64,000 bases of DNA from an uncultured Actinomycetes bacterium (lineage in GTDB: Bacteria > Actinomycetota > Thermoleophilia > Solirubrobacterales > 70-9). Shown here piece by piece: positions 24,168-33,953 of this stretch. Location of the stretch: the NCBI GenBank assembly GCA_946482365.1, contig CAMLQY010000009.1, forward strand, positions 1 through 64,000, written 5' to 3'. Below the pieces are notes generated by a model. It had not been told where the DNA came from, searched no databases, and saw only the letters and a program-made list of their open reading frames with translations. The translations under genes and the position numbers were made by a program. Positions within the stretch are counted from its first letter, which is position 1; the number at the start of each line of letters is the position of its first letter.

Positions 24168-25136
24168 ATGCCCTCTGCCGACACCGCAGCCCCGAAACGG
24201 GTCCTGCTCGCAGCGCCGCGCGGCTACTGCGCCGGCGTTGATCGGGCGGTGCAAACGGTGGAGCGGGCGCTCGAGCTCCACGGCGCCCCGATCTACGTGC
24301 GCAAGGAGATCGTCCACAACAAGCACGTGGTGGAGGAGCTGTCCAAGCGCGGCGCGATCTTCGTCGAGGAGGAGAGCGAGGTGCCGGAGGGGGAGATGGT
24401 CGTCTTCTCCGCCCACGGGGTCGCGCCGGCGGTCCACGAAAACGCCGCCGCACGCAACCTGCGCACGATCGACGCCACCTGCCCGCTGGTGACCAAGGTC
24501 CACGTCTCCGCCCGCCGCTTCGCCGCCGAGGGCTACACGATCGTGATGATCGGCCACGACGGCCACGAGGAGGTGGAAGGGACCACCGGCGAGGCGCCGG
24601 AGAGCATCGTCCTGATCGAAACCGCCGACGAAGTCGAGGCACTCGAGGTCCCCGACCCCGAGAAAGTCGCCTTCATCACGCAGACCACGCTCTCGGTCGA
24701 CGAGACCGCCGAGGTGATCGCCGCCCTGCGTGCCAAGTTCCCCGCGATCGTCAGCTCCAAGTCCGACGACATCTGTTACGCGACCACGAACCGCCAGATC
24801 GCCGTCAAGCAGCTCGCCCGCGAGTGCGACCTGGTCCTCGTCATCGGCTCGACCAACTCCTCCAACTCGAATCGTCTGGTCGAGGTCGCGCGCGAGCACG
24901 GTGCCGCCTCGCACCTGATCGACAATCACACCCAGGTCGCGCAGGAGTGGCTCGAGGGTGTGGAGACGGTCGGCATCACCTCTGGTGCCAGCGCACCCGA
25001 GGAGCTGGTCGAGCGCCTGGTCGAGCTCTTCCGCGAGCGGGGGGCCGCGGAGGTCTCCGAGCTGCGCACGGTGCATGAGGACGTGCGGTTCATGCTGCCG
25101 AAGGAGATTCGCGAGGAGCTCTCGACGCGGGCTTAG
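24168..25136 (+). CDS. ispH: 4-hydroxy-3-methylbut-2-enyl diphosphate reductase
   Basis: Last step of the MEP isoprenoid pathway, giving IPP and DMAPP. The three cluster cysteines are visible: Cys21 ([13 protein letters not shown]), one in [12 protein letters not shown] and one in [11 protein letters not shown]; the acid/base motif region [11 protein letters not shown] is intact, as is [13 protein letters not shown]. 322 residues. As a 4Fe-4S enzyme it depends on the SUF system encoded nearby. Confidence 0.97.
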   Translation: MPSADTAAPKRVLLAAPRGYCAGVDRAVQTVERALELHGAPIYVRKEIVHNKHVVEELSKRGAIFVEEESEVPEGEMVVFSAHGVAPAVHENAAARNLRTIDATCPLVTKVHVSARRFAAEGYTIVMIGHDGHEEVEGTTGEAPESIVLIETADEVEALEVPDPEKVAFITQTTLSVDETAEVIAALRAKFPAIVSSKSDDICYATTNRQIAVKQLARECDLVLVIGSTNSSNSNRLVEVAREHGAASHLIDNHTQVAQEWLEGVETVGITSGASAPEELVERLVELFRERGAAEVSELRTVHEDVRFMLPKEIREELSTRA

Positions 25137-25140
25137 GCCC

Positions 25141-25956
25141 TTAGGCTCGCGGCAGCCCTGCCGCGAAGCTGACCGACCAGACTTTGAGGCCGTCCGAGGG
25201 TTCGAGCTTCAGGTGGTGGGCTTGGTGGTGTTCGTGCCCGGCCAGCTCGTACAGGCGGGCGCCGTTTACCTGAAGCCGGCGAGGGTCGGTCCCGTCGAGG
25301 GTGACGGTGAGGGTGCCCTCGCCCTCGACGGTGGCGAAGGCGCCGCCGGCCTCGTAGTCGAGCTCCAGCTCGCCGCCTTCCCAGGGCTCCTCCCATGATC
25401 CGCCTGGGAAGACCTCCGGGGTGGGTGCCGTCACAGTGACGCCCGTGCCGTCGGTCGGGCGCAATGCCTCCATCGGTGCCGGCAGGGCGCGCAGCGCGTC
25501 GAGCTGGCGCAGCTCCTCCTGGATCGCCTCCTCGGTCGCGACGTACTCGCCCTCGCCGAAGTGGAACCAGCTGAGCGCACCGCCGGTGGTCCAGAGGAAG
25601 AGGCTGGGCCAGCCCTCGCATCCGTAGGCGTGCCAGAGGTCGCGGTCCGCGTCGATCGCGACCGGCAGCTCGACGCCGAGGTCGCGAACCCCCGCGGCGA
25701 CGTTCCCGGGGTCCGAGCCGAAGGGGAAGCGGGGCGCCTGTACGCCGATCGTCCTCAACCCGGCGTCCCGGTAGCGGCGATCCCACTCGACCAGGTAGGG
25801 GAGCGTGCGCACGCTGTTGAGCTGGGAGTAGTCGAAGAAGTGGACCAGCACCGGCCCCGCCGCGGTGAGCGCCGGCATCGCCCCCGGCTTCTCGCCGATC
25901 CAGACCAGGCTGGGGGGCAGGTCCGGCGCCCCGATGTTGTCCCGTTCCGGTCGCAT
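25141..25956 (-). CDS. Thioredoxin-fold protein lacking the CxxC active site
   Basis: 271 residues. The N-terminal half follows the DipZ/TlpA-type thioredoxin fold (PVLVHFFDYSQLNSVRTLPY, then LRTIGVQAPRFPFGSDPGNV and VAIDADRDLWHAYGCEGWPS). In relatives the first segment holds Cys in FWTYxCxNxxRTLPY; here the position is Gln (DYSQLNS) and no CxxC remains. The C-terminal half resembles the beta-sandwich that follows the thioredoxin part of DipZ-like proteins (GGAFATVEGEGTLTVTLDG). No signal peptide is seen. It is probably not an oxidoreductase in the usual sense. It converges on ispH, leaving 4 nt between stops. Confidence 0.75.
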   Translation of the reverse strand: MRPERDNIGAPDLPPSLVWIGEKPGAMPALTAAGPVLVHFFDYSQLNSVRTLPYLVEWDRRYRDAGLRTIGVQAPRFPFGSDPGNVAAGVRDLGVELPVAIDADRDLWHAYGCEGWPSLFLWTTGGALSWFHFGEGEYVATEEAIQEELRQLDALRALPAPMEALRPTDGTGVTVTAPTPEVFPGGSWEEPWEGGELELDYEAGGAFATVEGEGTLTVTLDGTDPRRLQVNGARLYELAGHEHHQAHHLKLEPSDGLKVWSVSFAAGLPRA

Positions 25957-26012
25957 CGCCGAAAGCTATTGCCTTAGGAGCGCTTAAATCCTTCCGATAG
26001 ATTTTCCGAGCG

Positions 26013-26249
26013 ATGTCCGAGACCCTGCTCGCGCTTGTCCCGTTGCTGCTGCTCTGCAGCTCGCTGCTGCTGGGTCACTACCCCGGCTGCGAGACGATCG
26101 TCAGGCTGGCCGAGCGGATCGGCATGCGACTGCGCCCGCGGGGCGCGGGACGGCAGGCCCACCCCCGCCCGCCCCGCTCCCACGCGGCAAGCGGCGGTCT
26201 GCTGATCGCCTTCGGCCTCGCTCAGCGGCCGCCTCCCCTCGCTCCCTGA
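26013..26249 (+). CDS. Small membrane protein, unknown
   Basis: 78 residues with one N-terminal hydrophobic segment (LLALVPLLLLCSSLLLGHY) and a basic, Pro/Arg-rich tail. No known domain. It precedes the cupredoxin-like gene by 55 nt on the same strand and may belong to that cluster. The tail's composition is partly what random high-GC frames give, so confidence is limited. Confidence 0.45.
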   Translation: MSETLLALVPLLLLCSSLLLGHYPGCETIVRLAERIGMRLRPRGAGRQAHPRPPRSHAASGGLLIAFGLAQRPPPLAP

Positions 26250-26304
26250 GCCAAGCAGCGAAACCGGCGCGGGATCGCCCGTGTCACAACTCGAGGAGCG
26301 AACA

Positions 26305-26736
26305 ATGAATTCGAACATCGCACGCGTGGCGGCCGGCATCGCGGCCGTCGCGGTCGCAGTCCTCTTGCTGGTGGTGTTGAAGGACGACGGGGGAGGAGAC
26401 GCGGAGACCACCCCGACACCGACGACCGCCACCGGCTCGGCGCCGGCCAAGCCGACGTCGCCCCCGGCGGGGACCGCGATCCCGACGATCGTCGTCGAAG
26501 GCGGCAAGCCGGTCGGCGGGGTGAGGGACCTCAGCTTCGACGAGGGGGACCGCATCCGCTTCAGGGTCGAATCCGACGTCAGCGACGAGATCCACGTGCA
26601 CGGCTACGACCTGATGAAGGACGTCGAGGCCGGTGGGTCGGTGACGTTCGACTTCCCGGCGACGATCGAAGGCGTGTTCGAGGCCGAGCTGGAGGAGCTC
26701 GAGCAGCCGATCGCGGAGCTGACCGTCAATCCATGA
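26305..26736 (+). CDS. Membrane-anchored cupredoxin-like protein
   Basis: 143 residues: one N-terminal TM (VAAGIAAVAVAVLLLVVL), a Thr/Pro linker, then a cupredoxin-like beta-barrel (GDRIRFRVESDVSDEIHVHG, with FDFPATIEGVFEAELEELE). HVHGYD supplies His residues typical of this subgroup, but the classical Cys/Met copper ligands are absent, so metal binding is uncertain. The start ATG 26305 has GAGGAG 9 nt upstream, better than GTG 26281. Its stop overlaps the ATG of the next gene by 4 nt, implying joint translation with the polytopic protein. Confidence 0.75.
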   Translation: MNSNIARVAAGIAAVAVAVLLLVVLKDDGGGDAETTPTPTTATGSAPAKPTSPPAGTAIPTIVVEGGKPVGGVRDLSFDEGDRIRFRVESDVSDEIHVHGYDLMKDVEAGGSVTFDFPATIEGVFEAELEELEQPIAELTVNP

Positions 26737-28133
26737 CCCCCTCCCTGCTGCCGCTCGCCCATGCCCTGGGCGAGCGGGCGGACCTGCCGATCCCGACCTG
26801 GCTGTTCGCCTGGGGCGCGTCGATCGTCCTGATCGTCTCGTTCTTCGCGCTCTCGGTCGCATGGCGAACGCCGAAGTTCGAGCAGGACCGGTGGCGACCG
26901 CTCGGGGCCCGCTTCTCGCGGGCCCTGCTCGGCCGTCCCGCGCAGGCGGTGTGCGGGGCGGTGGGCGTCTTCCTGCTCGGCGTCGCGATCTATTCGGGGC
27001 TGCGGGGGACAGAGGCTCCCGACCGGAATTTCGCCCTCACCTTCGTCTTCGTCACCTGCTGGCTCGGCTTTCCGCTGTTCAGCGTCTTCCTCGGGGACGT
27101 CTTCAGGCCCTTCAACCCGTGGCGGGCGATCGGCCGTGTGGTCGGCGGGGCGTTCACGGCGCTCGCCGGCCAGCGACCCGTGCACCTGGCCTACCCGGAT
27201 GCACTGGGCCGCTGGCCGGCCGCGGTCGGCCTTCTGGCCTTCGTCTGGATGGAGGTCGTCTACGGGACCAGCGGCGGGGTGGCCGTCGGCGTCTCGCCCG
27301 AGAACACGGCCACGGCTGCCCTGGTCTACACCGCGTACACGCTTTCGATGATGGCCGTGTTCGGGGTCGAGAAGTGGTGCAGGACGGGAGAGGTCTTCTC
27401 GGTCTACTTCGGGATGTTCTCCCAGCTCGGCGCGTTCGCGGTCAGGGACGGCAGGCTCGGCAGGCGCCTGCCGCTGGCTGCGGCCTCTCACTGGGCGACG
27501 GGGCCCGGCTCCCTGGCGATGGCGATCGCCTCGATCGCCACGACCAGCTTCGACGGCGGTCAGGAGGGAGCCTTCAAGGGGGCGATCGAGCAGACCTTCG
27601 ACTGGCTCACCGGGGCCGGGCTCAGCCCGACCGCTTCGCTTCGGATCACCGACACGATCTTCCTGCTGCTCTGCTTCGCGGGGGTGGCTGCCATCTACCT
27701 GATCGGGGTGCGGGGGATGGAGACCGTGCGCGGTGCGCCGCCGCTCGCAAAGCTCCGCTCGGGATTCGCCCACACCCTGATCCCGATCGCCTTCGCCTAC
27801 CTGGTCGCTCACTACTTCAGCCTCTTCGTCTTCCAGGAGCAGGCCCAGTTCACCTACCTGCTCTCCGACCCCCTCGGGACCGCGACGACCGACCTCTTCG
27901 GCACCGCGTCGGGGGGCATCGACTTCAACCTCCTCTCCGCCAACGCGATCTGGTACGTCCAGGTGGGGGCGCTGGTGATCGGCCACGTCGTCGGCCTGAC
28001 CCTCGCCCACGACCGGGCGACTGCCTACTGGGGGGACTTTCGCCAGGCCGCGCGTTCGCAATATTGGATGCTCGCGGTCATGGTGTCCTTCACCTGCTTT
28101 GGGCTCTTTCTGCTCTCGGCTGGGAACTCATGA
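26733..28133 (+). CDS. Polytopic membrane protein, partner of the cupredoxin-like protein
   Basis: 466 residues with about ten to eleven hydrophobic segments, e.g. LFAWGASIVLIVSFFALSV, AVCGAVGVFLLGVAIYSGL, NFALTFVFVTCWLGFPLFSV and YWMLAVMVSFTCFGLFLLSA. An early PLAHALGERADLPIP and conserved-looking FRPFNPWRAIGR may mark the family, which databases tend to label fenitrothion hydrolase-like; that enzyme name should not be trusted here. Coupled to the cupredoxin-like gene by a 4-nt overlap; an electron- or copper-handling membrane complex is an inference from this pairing. Confidence 0.7.
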   Translation: MTPSLLPLAHALGERADLPIPTWLFAWGASIVLIVSFFALSVAWRTPKFEQDRWRPLGARFSRALLGRPAQAVCGAVGVFLLGVAIYSGLRGTEAPDRNFALTFVFVTCWLGFPLFSVFLGDVFRPFNPWRAIGRVVGGAFTALAGQRPVHLAYPDALGRWPAAVGLLAFVWMEVVYGTSGGVAVGVSPENTATAALVYTAYTLSMMAVFGVEKWCRTGEVFSVYFGMFSQLGAFAVRDGRLGRRLPLAAASHWATGPGSLAMAIASIATTSFDGGQEGAFKGAIEQTFDWLTGAGLSPTASLRITDTIFLLLCFAGVAAIYLIGVRGMETVRGAPPLAKLRSGFAHTLIPIAFAYLVAHYFSLFVFQEQAQFTYLLSDPLGTATTDLFGTASGGIDFNLLSANAIWYVQVGALVIGHVVGLTLAHDRATAYWGDFRQAARSQYWMLAVMVSFTCFGLFLLSAGNS

Positions 28134-28334
28134 GGCAATGAAGCCGCTTTTTGCGGGGAGTAGGTGTGAATCCCCACGCTGTGCACGGATTTCTACCGAT
28201 GAAAGTCCGTTCACATCTGGTTTACTGCAAACCGAGTCTTTCACTTTGACTCTCCCACTGCCTTGTTGCGCCGGGACCGCTGTTTCGCAAGGCCAGCGGT
28301 TTCGGCGCATACAAGGGGGCCATACTCTCCAGAG

Positions 28335-28484
28335 ATGGCCACCCTCCTCCCCCTAGCGCATGCCACTCACTGGCTCTGGACTCTCTACGTCCCCCCGATC
28401 CTCATAGTCCTAGCCTCCATCGTCAGATCCAAGCTCTTGGAAAAGAGCACCGGCCGGGACAGGACCCGCGGCCGAAAGCGCTAG
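28335..28484 (+). CDS. 49-residue single-TM protein
   Basis: MATLLPLAHATHWLWTLYVP begins the sequence; one TM helix (LWTLYVPPILIVLASIV) is followed by a basic tail. The PLAHA-plus-His-Trp start echoes the N-terminus of the polytopic protein 1.6 kb upstream (PLAHALGE), suggesting the two belong to one system. The ATG follows a 200-nt gene-free gap with a GGTTT-actgc-AAACC repeat near 28218. Its stop overlaps the convergent sufD stop by 4 nt. Confidence 0.55.
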   Translation: MATLLPLAHATHWLWTLYVPPILIVLASIVRSKLLEKSTGRDRTRGRKR

Positions 28485-29590
28485 AGGATCTCGGCGAGTC
28501 GCCGCTCCAGTGCGGCCGACACCTCGTCCCGCACCGGCCCCTCCGCAAGCCGTTCCACAAGCGACTCCAGAAACCCTTCGACGATCAGCGACTTTGCCTC
28601 GGCGGGGTCGAGGCCCCGCGAGGTGAGGTAGAAGAGCTGATCGCGGTCGATCTGGGCGACCGCTGCCGCGTGAGTGCAGCGCACGTCGTCGGCGAGGATC
28701 TCGAGCCCGGGGATCGCGTCTGCGTGGGCCTCTGTCGAGAGCAACAGGTTGCGGCACTCCTGGAAGGCGTCGGTCTGCTGGGCGCCGGGGTCGACTTTGA
28801 TCATCCCGCGCCAGACCGCGGTCGCCCCGGCGGCGAGGACGCCGCGGAAGGCGAGGTCCGAGTTGGTGTTCGGCGCCGCGTGCTCCTGCGTGGTGTCGTA
28901 GTCGAGGTGCTGCCCGGCGCCGCCGGCGTAGCCGCCGGTTACCCGTGCCTCCGAGCCGGCGCCGGCGAGCTTGGTCTCCATCCGCACCTTCCCTCGCGCC
29001 GAGCCGAATCCGAGCGCGACCCACTCGAGCCGGCCGTCGCGCTCGACCTGTGCGCGCTGCGTGGCGAAGATCCAGGACGACTCGGAGACGTCCTGGGTGC
29101 TGGCGTAGCGAAGGGTGGCTCCCGGGCCGACGCTCAGCTCGACCACGGCGTTGAGCATGGCATCGACCTCGTCGCCGGGCGAGGACCAGTGCTCCCACAC
29201 CTCGGCCTCGGCGCCCTCCTCGAGGACGACCAGCGTGCGCCAGCTGACGGCGGTGCCGCTGTGCTCGAGCGGGACCTCGATCCGGATCGGGTCGGCGACC
29301 CTGACTCCGCGCGGCACGTGGACGAGGACGCCGTCGCGCCGGGAGGCGTCGTTGCGGGCGACGAACGGGTCGCCGGTGTCGACCAGCGATCCAAGGGCTT
29401 CATCGAGGAGCTCGGCGTGGGACCCGGCCGCCTCGTCCAGCGAGACGACCGTCGCGCCCTCGGCTCCCTGGACCGAGGCCCCCACCGTTCCCGGCTCATA
29501 GGCGTCGAAGTCGAGGCCCGAGAGGTCGGTGAATTCCCACCCCTTCGCCTTCTGGTCGGGAAGGGGTGGAAGGGTGGCGAGCTCAGCCAA
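28481..29590 (-). CDS. sufD: Fe-S cluster assembly protein SufD
   Basis: Part of the SufBC2D scaffold that builds Fe-S clusters. 369 residues of the SufB/SufD beta-helix family; the C-terminal signature [20 protein letters not shown] and [20 protein letters not shown] is clear. The Cys-His pair in that motif is conserved between SufB and SufD and lies at the cluster-forming interface. Its start overlaps the sufB stop by 8 nt. Confidence 0.93.
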   Translation of the reverse strand: MAELATLPPLPDQKAKGWEFTDLSGLDFDAYEPGTVGASVQGAEGATVVSLDEAAGSHAELLDEALGSLVDTGDPFVARNDASRRDGVLVHVPRGVRVADPIRIEVPLEHSGTAVSWRTLVVLEEGAEAEVWEHWSSPGDEVDAMLNAVVELSVGPGATLRYASTQDVSESSWIFATQRAQVERDGRLEWVALGFGSARGKVRMETKLAGAGSEARVTGGYAGGAGQHLDYDTTQEHAAPNTNSDLAFRGVLAAGATAVWRGMIKVDPGAQQTDAFQECRNLLLSTEAHADAIPGLEILADDVRCTHAAAVAQIDRDQLFYLTSRGLDPAEAKSLIVEGFLESLVERLAEGPVRDEVSAALERRLAEIL

Positions 29591-31016
29591 TCGAGCCCTC
29601 CATCTGCAGCTCGATCAGGCGGTTGAGCTCGACCGCGTACTCCATCGGCAGCTCCTTGGTGACGGGCTCGATGAAGCCGTTGACGATCATCTTCGAGGCC
29701 TCCTCCTCGTCGAGGCCGCGACTCTGCAGGTAGAAGAGCTGCTCGTCGCCGATCTTCGAGACGGTGGCCTCGTGCCCCACGTCGGCGTCGTTCTCGTCGA
29801 TGCGGATCGTCGGATAGGTGTCCGAGCGGGAGTCCTCGTCGAGCAGCAGCGCGTCGCAGACGACCTTGGAGCGGGCCTCGGTCGCGCCGTCGGCGATCTC
29901 GAGCAGGCCGCGGTAGGTGCTGCGGCCGCCGTCCTTGGAGATCGACTTGGAGAAGATCGAGGACGAGGTGCGCGGCGCGGCGTGGATGATCTTGCCGCCC
30001 GCGTCCTGGTGCTGGCCGTCGCCGGCGAAGGCGATCGAGAGGATCTCGCCGTGGGCTTCGGGCCCGAGCAGGTAGATCGACGGGTACTTCATCGTCAGCT
30101 TCGACCCGAGGTTGCAGTCGACCCACTCCATCGTCGCCTTCTCCTGCGCGACGGCGCGCTTGGTGACCAGGTTGTAGACGTTCTGCGACCAGTTCTGCAC
30201 GGTGGTGTAACGGACGCGCGAGCTCGGCTTGCAGACGATCTCGACCACTGCGGAGTGCAGCGAGTCGGTCGAGTAAACCGGTGCCGTGCAGCCCTCGATG
30301 TAGTGGACGTCGGCGCCCTCCTCGCAGATGATCAGCGTGCGCTCGAACTGACCCATGTTCTCGGTGTTGATCCGGAAGTAGGCCTGCAACGGCATCTCCA
30401 CCTCGACCCCGGCCGGGACGTAGACGAAGGAGCCGCCCGACCACACCGCCGAGTTGAGCGCCGCCAGCTTGTTGTCGTTGGGCGGGATCACCGTCGCCCA
30501 GTACTCGCGCACGAGGTCCTCGTGCTCGCGCAGCGCCGTGTCCATGTCGGTGAAGATCACGCCCTGGGCCTCGAGCTTCTCGTTGACCTGGTGGTAGACG
30601 ACCTCGGACTCGTACTGGGCGCCCACTCCGGAGAGGAATTTGCGCTCCGCCTCGGGGATGCCGAGCCGGTCGAAGGTGTTCTTGATGTCCTCCGGGACCT
30701 CGCTCCAGTCGCGGCTGTTCTTTTCGGAGGCGCGGACGAAGTAGTGGATGTCTTCGAAGTCGATCTGGGCGAGGTTGCCGCCCCAGGTGGGGGTCGGGCG
30801 CGAGTAGAAGTGCTCCAGCGCCTTGAGGCGGAAGTCGCGCATCCACTGCGGCTCGTCCTTGTACTCGGAGATCGATTCGACCACCTCGCGGCTGAGGCCC
30901 TTTGGCGCCTTGTAGGCGTATCCGGTCTCGGAGTCGTGAAAGCCGAACTTCTCCTTGTAGTCGGCGTTGATGCCGGCGAGCTCTCTTTTCTCCGCTACGA
31001 CCTCGGGTGTAGCCAT
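29583..31016 (-). CDS. sufB: Fe-S cluster assembly protein SufB
   Basis: The main scaffold of the SUF complex, 477 residues from ATG 31016 ([20 protein letters not shown]). Family motifs: [75 protein letters not shown] and, at the end, [20 protein letters not shown]. The GCTAP cysteine is the site used as sulfur acceptor in family members. It starts 2 nt after the Rieske gene stop. Confidence 0.96.
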   Translation of the reverse strand: MATPEVVAEKRELAGINADYKEKFGFHDSETGYAYKAPKGLSREVVESISEYKDEPQWMRDFRLKALEHFYSRPTPTWGGNLAQIDFEDIHYFVRASEKNSRDWSEVPEDIKNTFDRLGIPEAERKFLSGVGAQYESEVVYHQVNEKLEAQGVIFTDMDTALREHEDLVREYWATVIPPNDNKLAALNSAVWSGGSFVYVPAGVEVEMPLQAYFRINTENMGQFERTLIICEEGADVHYIEGCTAPVYSTDSLHSAVVEIVCKPSSRVRYTTVQNWSQNVYNLVTKRAVAQEKATMEWVDCNLGSKLTMKYPSIYLLGPEAHGEILSIAFAGDGQHQDAGGKIIHAAPRTSSSIFSKSISKDGGRSTYRGLLEIADGATEARSKVVCDALLLDEDSRSDTYPTIRIDENDADVGHEATVSKIGDEQLFYLQSRGLDEEEASKMIVNGFIEPVTKELPMEYAVELNRLIELQMEGSIG

Positions 31017-31018
31017 GG

Positions 31019-31351
31019 TCACTCGACCTCCAGGGTGATCGTGTCGTCCACGACGGCTGTCGTGAACGTCTGCACCGGGGCGAAGGCTGGAAGCGTCTTC
31101 GGCCTGCCGGTGCTCAGGTCGAAGAGGGAGCCGTGGCGCGGGCACTCCACCGTGCATGACGCGGCGTCGAACTCGCCCTCGGCGAGCGGCCCGTCGTCGT
31201 GCGAGCAGCGGTCCTCGATCGCGTAGAGGGTGCCCTCGCAGTTGAAGACGCCGATCTTGCGCCCGTCGTGCTCGACCAGGCGCATCGCACCCGGGGGCAG
31301 CTCGGCCGCCGGGCAGACGCTGATCGTGCTTGTGGTTGTGCTGTCCGTCAC
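31019..31351 (-). CDS. Rieske-type ferredoxin in the sufBD operon
   Basis: 110 residues, first gene of the sufBD unit. Both 2Fe-2S ligand pairs are intact: Cys49-x-His51 (RCSHDDGP) and Cys70-x2-His73 (ECPRHGSLF). It looks like the ferredoxin component of ring-hydroxylating dioxygenases, but no oxygenase is nearby, and its place in a SUF operon suggests electron delivery for cluster assembly. The start GTG 31351 is preceded by AGGA at good distance. The operator at 31357-31375 lies directly upstream. Confidence 0.9.
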   Translation of the reverse strand: MTDSTTTSTISVCPAAELPPGAMRLVEHDGRKIGVFNCEGTLYAIEDRCSHDDGPLAEGEFDAASCTVECPRHGSLFDLSTGRPKTLPAFAPVQTFTTAVVDDTITLEVE

Positions 31352-31356
31352 GTTAT

Positions 31357-31375
31357 TCCTAGTGTCCTTGTCGGA
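31357..31375. promoter_or_regulatory. Rrf2/IscR-like operator before the sufBD unit
   Basis: TCCTA-N9-TCGGA, an inverted repeat of TCCKA, sits 5 nt before the GTG of the Rieske gene. The same TCCTA-N9-TCGG pattern is found before the Rrf2 gene at 35242-35260, including the N9 spacing. It lies in the 78-nt gap shared with the divergent VOC gene. Confidence 0.6.
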
Positions 31376-31429
31376 TTTTAGCGACGTGAGAGGATCGCAG
31401 ACCACGGCCTTCGACGAATGGAGAGCAGC

Positions 31430-32215
31430 ATGAGCGAGAGAACGAGCTACGAGCCAGGCACCCCGTGCTGGGTGGACCACGCCTCGCCGGACCTGGACGC
31501 CTCGATCGAGTTCTACGGGGCTCTTTTCGGCTGGGACGTCCCGGAGAGCGAGATCGCCGAGCAGACCGGGGGCTACCGCCGCGCGACCAAGGCGGGCGTG
31601 GACGTCGCCGGGATGATGCCGCTGATGCAGGAGGGGCAGCCCCCGGCCTGGAGCAGCTACGTCTCGGTTGCCGACGCCGAGGCCACCGCGACGGCCGTGA
31701 AAGAGGCCGGGGGAAGCGTGATCGCCGAGCCGATGGACGTCTTGGGCCTCGGTCACATGGCGGTCTTCTCCGACCCCGGCGGGGCAGTCTTCGGGATCTG
31801 GCAGCCGGGCACGTTCCTCGGCGCCGGCCTCGTCAACGAGCCCGGCGCCCTCGCCTGGAACGAACTCAACACGCGCGACCTCGGGGGCGCCAAGTCCTTC
31901 TACGGCGCCGTCTTCGGCTGGGGCTTCGAAGAGAACGACATGGGGGAGGCGGGCAAGTACACGACGATCACCCTCGGCGGCAACCCGGTCGGCGGCATCC
32001 TCGACATGGGCGAACGCCAGGTGCCGGAGGAGATCCCGCCCCACTGGCTGGCCTACTTCGCAGTCGAGGACGCCGATGCGACCATCGACCTGGCCAAGCA
32101 GCGCGGCGGCGACGTGATGATGGGCCCGGTCGACATCCCCGTCGGCCGCTTCGCCATCCTCACCGACCCGCACGGCGCGGCCTTCGCCGTGATCGCGCTC
32201 AGCGAAGAGAGCTAG
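31430..32215 (+). CDS. VOC/glyoxalase-fold protein with two tandem domains
   Basis: 261 residues. Two vicinal-oxygen-chelate modules repeat: PCWVDHASPDLDASIEFYGA ... FSDPGGAVFGIWQP and LAWNELNTRDLGGAKSFYGA ... LTDPHGAAFAVI. The doubled form is common in actinobacterial glyoxalase/bleomycin-resistance-like proteins of unknown substrate. I chose ATG 31430 since GGAG lies 6 nt upstream; ATG 31418 is four codons earlier. It separates the two SUF blocks and runs on the opposite strand, so it looks inserted into a former single SUF cluster. Confidence 0.87.
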   Translation: MSERTSYEPGTPCWVDHASPDLDASIEFYGALFGWDVPESEIAEQTGGYRRATKAGVDVAGMMPLMQEGQPPAWSSYVSVADAEATATAVKEAGGSVIAEPMDVLGLGHMAVFSDPGGAVFGIWQPGTFLGAGLVNEPGALAWNELNTRDLGGAKSFYGAVFGWGFEENDMGEAGKYTTITLGGNPVGGILDMGERQVPEEIPPHWLAYFAVEDADATIDLAKQRGGDVMMGPVDIPVGRFAILTDPHGAAFAVIALSEES

Positions 32216-32237
32216 AAGGACCCAAGCGCCTGAAAGC

Positions 32238-32284
32238 TTCCGGTGCGCCTTTGCCCCGTATGGCGGGGCAAAGGCGCACCGGAA
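32238..32284. terminator. Bidirectional terminator hairpin (21-bp stem)
   Basis: A perfect 21-bp stem (32238-32258 with 32264-32284) and 5-nt loop TATGG lie between the convergent VOC and sufU genes. Starting TTCC and ending GGAA, it lacks a T-run; stem length alone makes it the likely end point of both transcripts. Confidence 0.8.
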
Positions 32285-32290
32285 CGGCGG

Positions 32291-32716
32291 TCAGATCTCT
32301 GCCGCCTCCGCTGGGTCGCCGGCTTCGCCCTCGTCCTCCCATTCGGCGGGCTGGCCGAGGCTGGCGCTCTTCACGACCTTGAGGCCGAGCATCGCGCACT
32401 TCATCCGCGTCGCCGAGATCTCGATGCCGAGCAGGTCGAGGACGAACTCCTTCGGCAGCCGCAGCAGCTCCTCACGCGTCTTGCCGGCCAGCTCGTCGGT
32501 CAGCAGCGAGGTCGCCGCGGTCGAGATCGCGCACCCCTTGCCGTCGAAGGCGATCTCTGCCACCCGCCCCTCGTCGTCGAGCCGGATCGTCACGTGCTGC
32601 TCGTCGCCGCAGAACGGGTTCGTGTCCTCGAACTCGAGGTCGGGCTTTTCCAGGCGACCGAAGTTGTGCGGCCGCTTGTAGTGCTCGAGGATCTGGTCGC
32701 GGTAGAGCTCGTCCAT
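32291..32716 (-). CDS. sufU: SufU zinc-dependent sulfurtransferase
   Basis: Accepts sulfur from SufS and passes it to SufB. 141 residues with the ligands Cys36 and Asp38 (NPFCGD), Cys62 (GKGCAIS) and Cys107 (MKCAML), the SufU zinc site. The SufU-specific insertion KEFVLDLLGIEISATR is present, which separates it from IscU. Its ATG shares one base with the sufS stop. Confidence 0.95.
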   Translation of the reverse strand: MDELYRDQILEHYKRPHNFGRLEKPDLEFEDTNPFCGDEQHVTIRLDDEGRVAEIAFDGKGCAISTAATSLLTDELAGKTREELLRLPKEFVLDLLGIEISATRMKCAMLGLKVVKSASLGQPAEWEDEGEAGDPAEAAEI

Positions 32717-33953
32717 CAGAGGCCGAAGACCTTGCGCGCGTCGTGGAGGCCCTCGACCAGGCGGTCGATCTCCTCGGGCGTGGTGTAGACGCCGAAGCTT
32801 GCCCGGGCGGTGGCGGCGATGCCGAGGCGGTCCATCAGCACCTGGGCGCAGTGGTGGCCGGCGCGGACCGCGACGCCGTGGCGGTCGAGGATCTCGGAGA
32901 CGTCGTGGGCGTGTACGCCCTCCAGCTCGAAGGAGACCGGGCCGATGCGCCCGGGGCCGGCCAGCGGCCCGAACACCCGCAGCCCCGGCACCTCGGCCAG
33001 CTTCTCCAGCGCATACGCGGTGATCTCACGCTCATGCTCGCGCACTGCCTCCATGCCCAGGCCGTCCAGCCAGCGCAGCGCCGATGCCATGCCGATCGCC
33101 TGGGCGATCGCGGGCGTTCCCGCCTCGAAGCGCGCGGGAGGGTCGGCGTAGGTCGTGCCCTCGCGCGTCACCTTGCGGATCATCGAGCCACCGCCGAGGA
33201 AGGGCGGCATCGTCCGCAGCAGGTCGAGCTTCGTCCAGAGTGCCCCGATCCCGGTCGGCGCGTAGAGCTTGTGGCCGGTGACGGCGTAGAAGTCGACCCC
33301 CAGCTCGCCGACGTCGACCGGCAGCTTCGGCGCCGCCTGCGCACCGTCGGCGAGGACCAGCGCACCGGCCGCGTGGGCCAGCCGGGCAATCTCGGCCAGC
33401 GGGGTTTCGGTGCCGAGCACGTTGGAGACGTGCGTGACGGCGACCAGCTTCGGCCCGTGTCCCAGCAACGCCTCGTAGGCCTCCATGTCGAGCAGCCCGT
33501 CCTCGCCGACCGGCACCCACTCGATCTCGGCACCCGTCCGCTCCGCCAGCTGCTGCCAGGGGACGATGTTGGAGTGGTGCTCCATCTCGGTGAGCACGAT
33601 GCGGTCGCCCTCGCCGACGTTTGCGTCCCCCCAGGCACGGGCGACCAAGTTGATCGCCTCGGTCGCGTTGCGCACGAAGACGACCTCGCGCCGGTCGGCG
33701 GCGCCAAGGTGGTCGGCGACCGTCGCCCTGGCGCCCTCGTAGGCCGCCGTCGCCTCCGCCGAGAGCGTGTGCGAGCCGCGATGGACGTTGGAGTGGTGAC
33801 TGCGCTCGTAGCGGTCGACGGCCTGGATCGAGGCCAGCACCCGCTGCGAGCTGGCGCCGCTGTCGAGGTAGGCGACCGGCCGCCCGTGGACCTCCCGCTC
33901 GAGCGCGGGGAACGCCGCGCGGACCTTCTCGATCGGGAAGGCGCTCGTCACGG

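Noticed and set aside
28142..28220. Cobalamin-riboswitch-like stretch (GGTGTGAATCC after a GGGGA)
   Set aside because: The GGTG-N2-AATCC block is there, but the paired CCC/GGG around it and the CCCGC-ACTGT box are missing, and the gene downstream is no B12 or cobalt gene.
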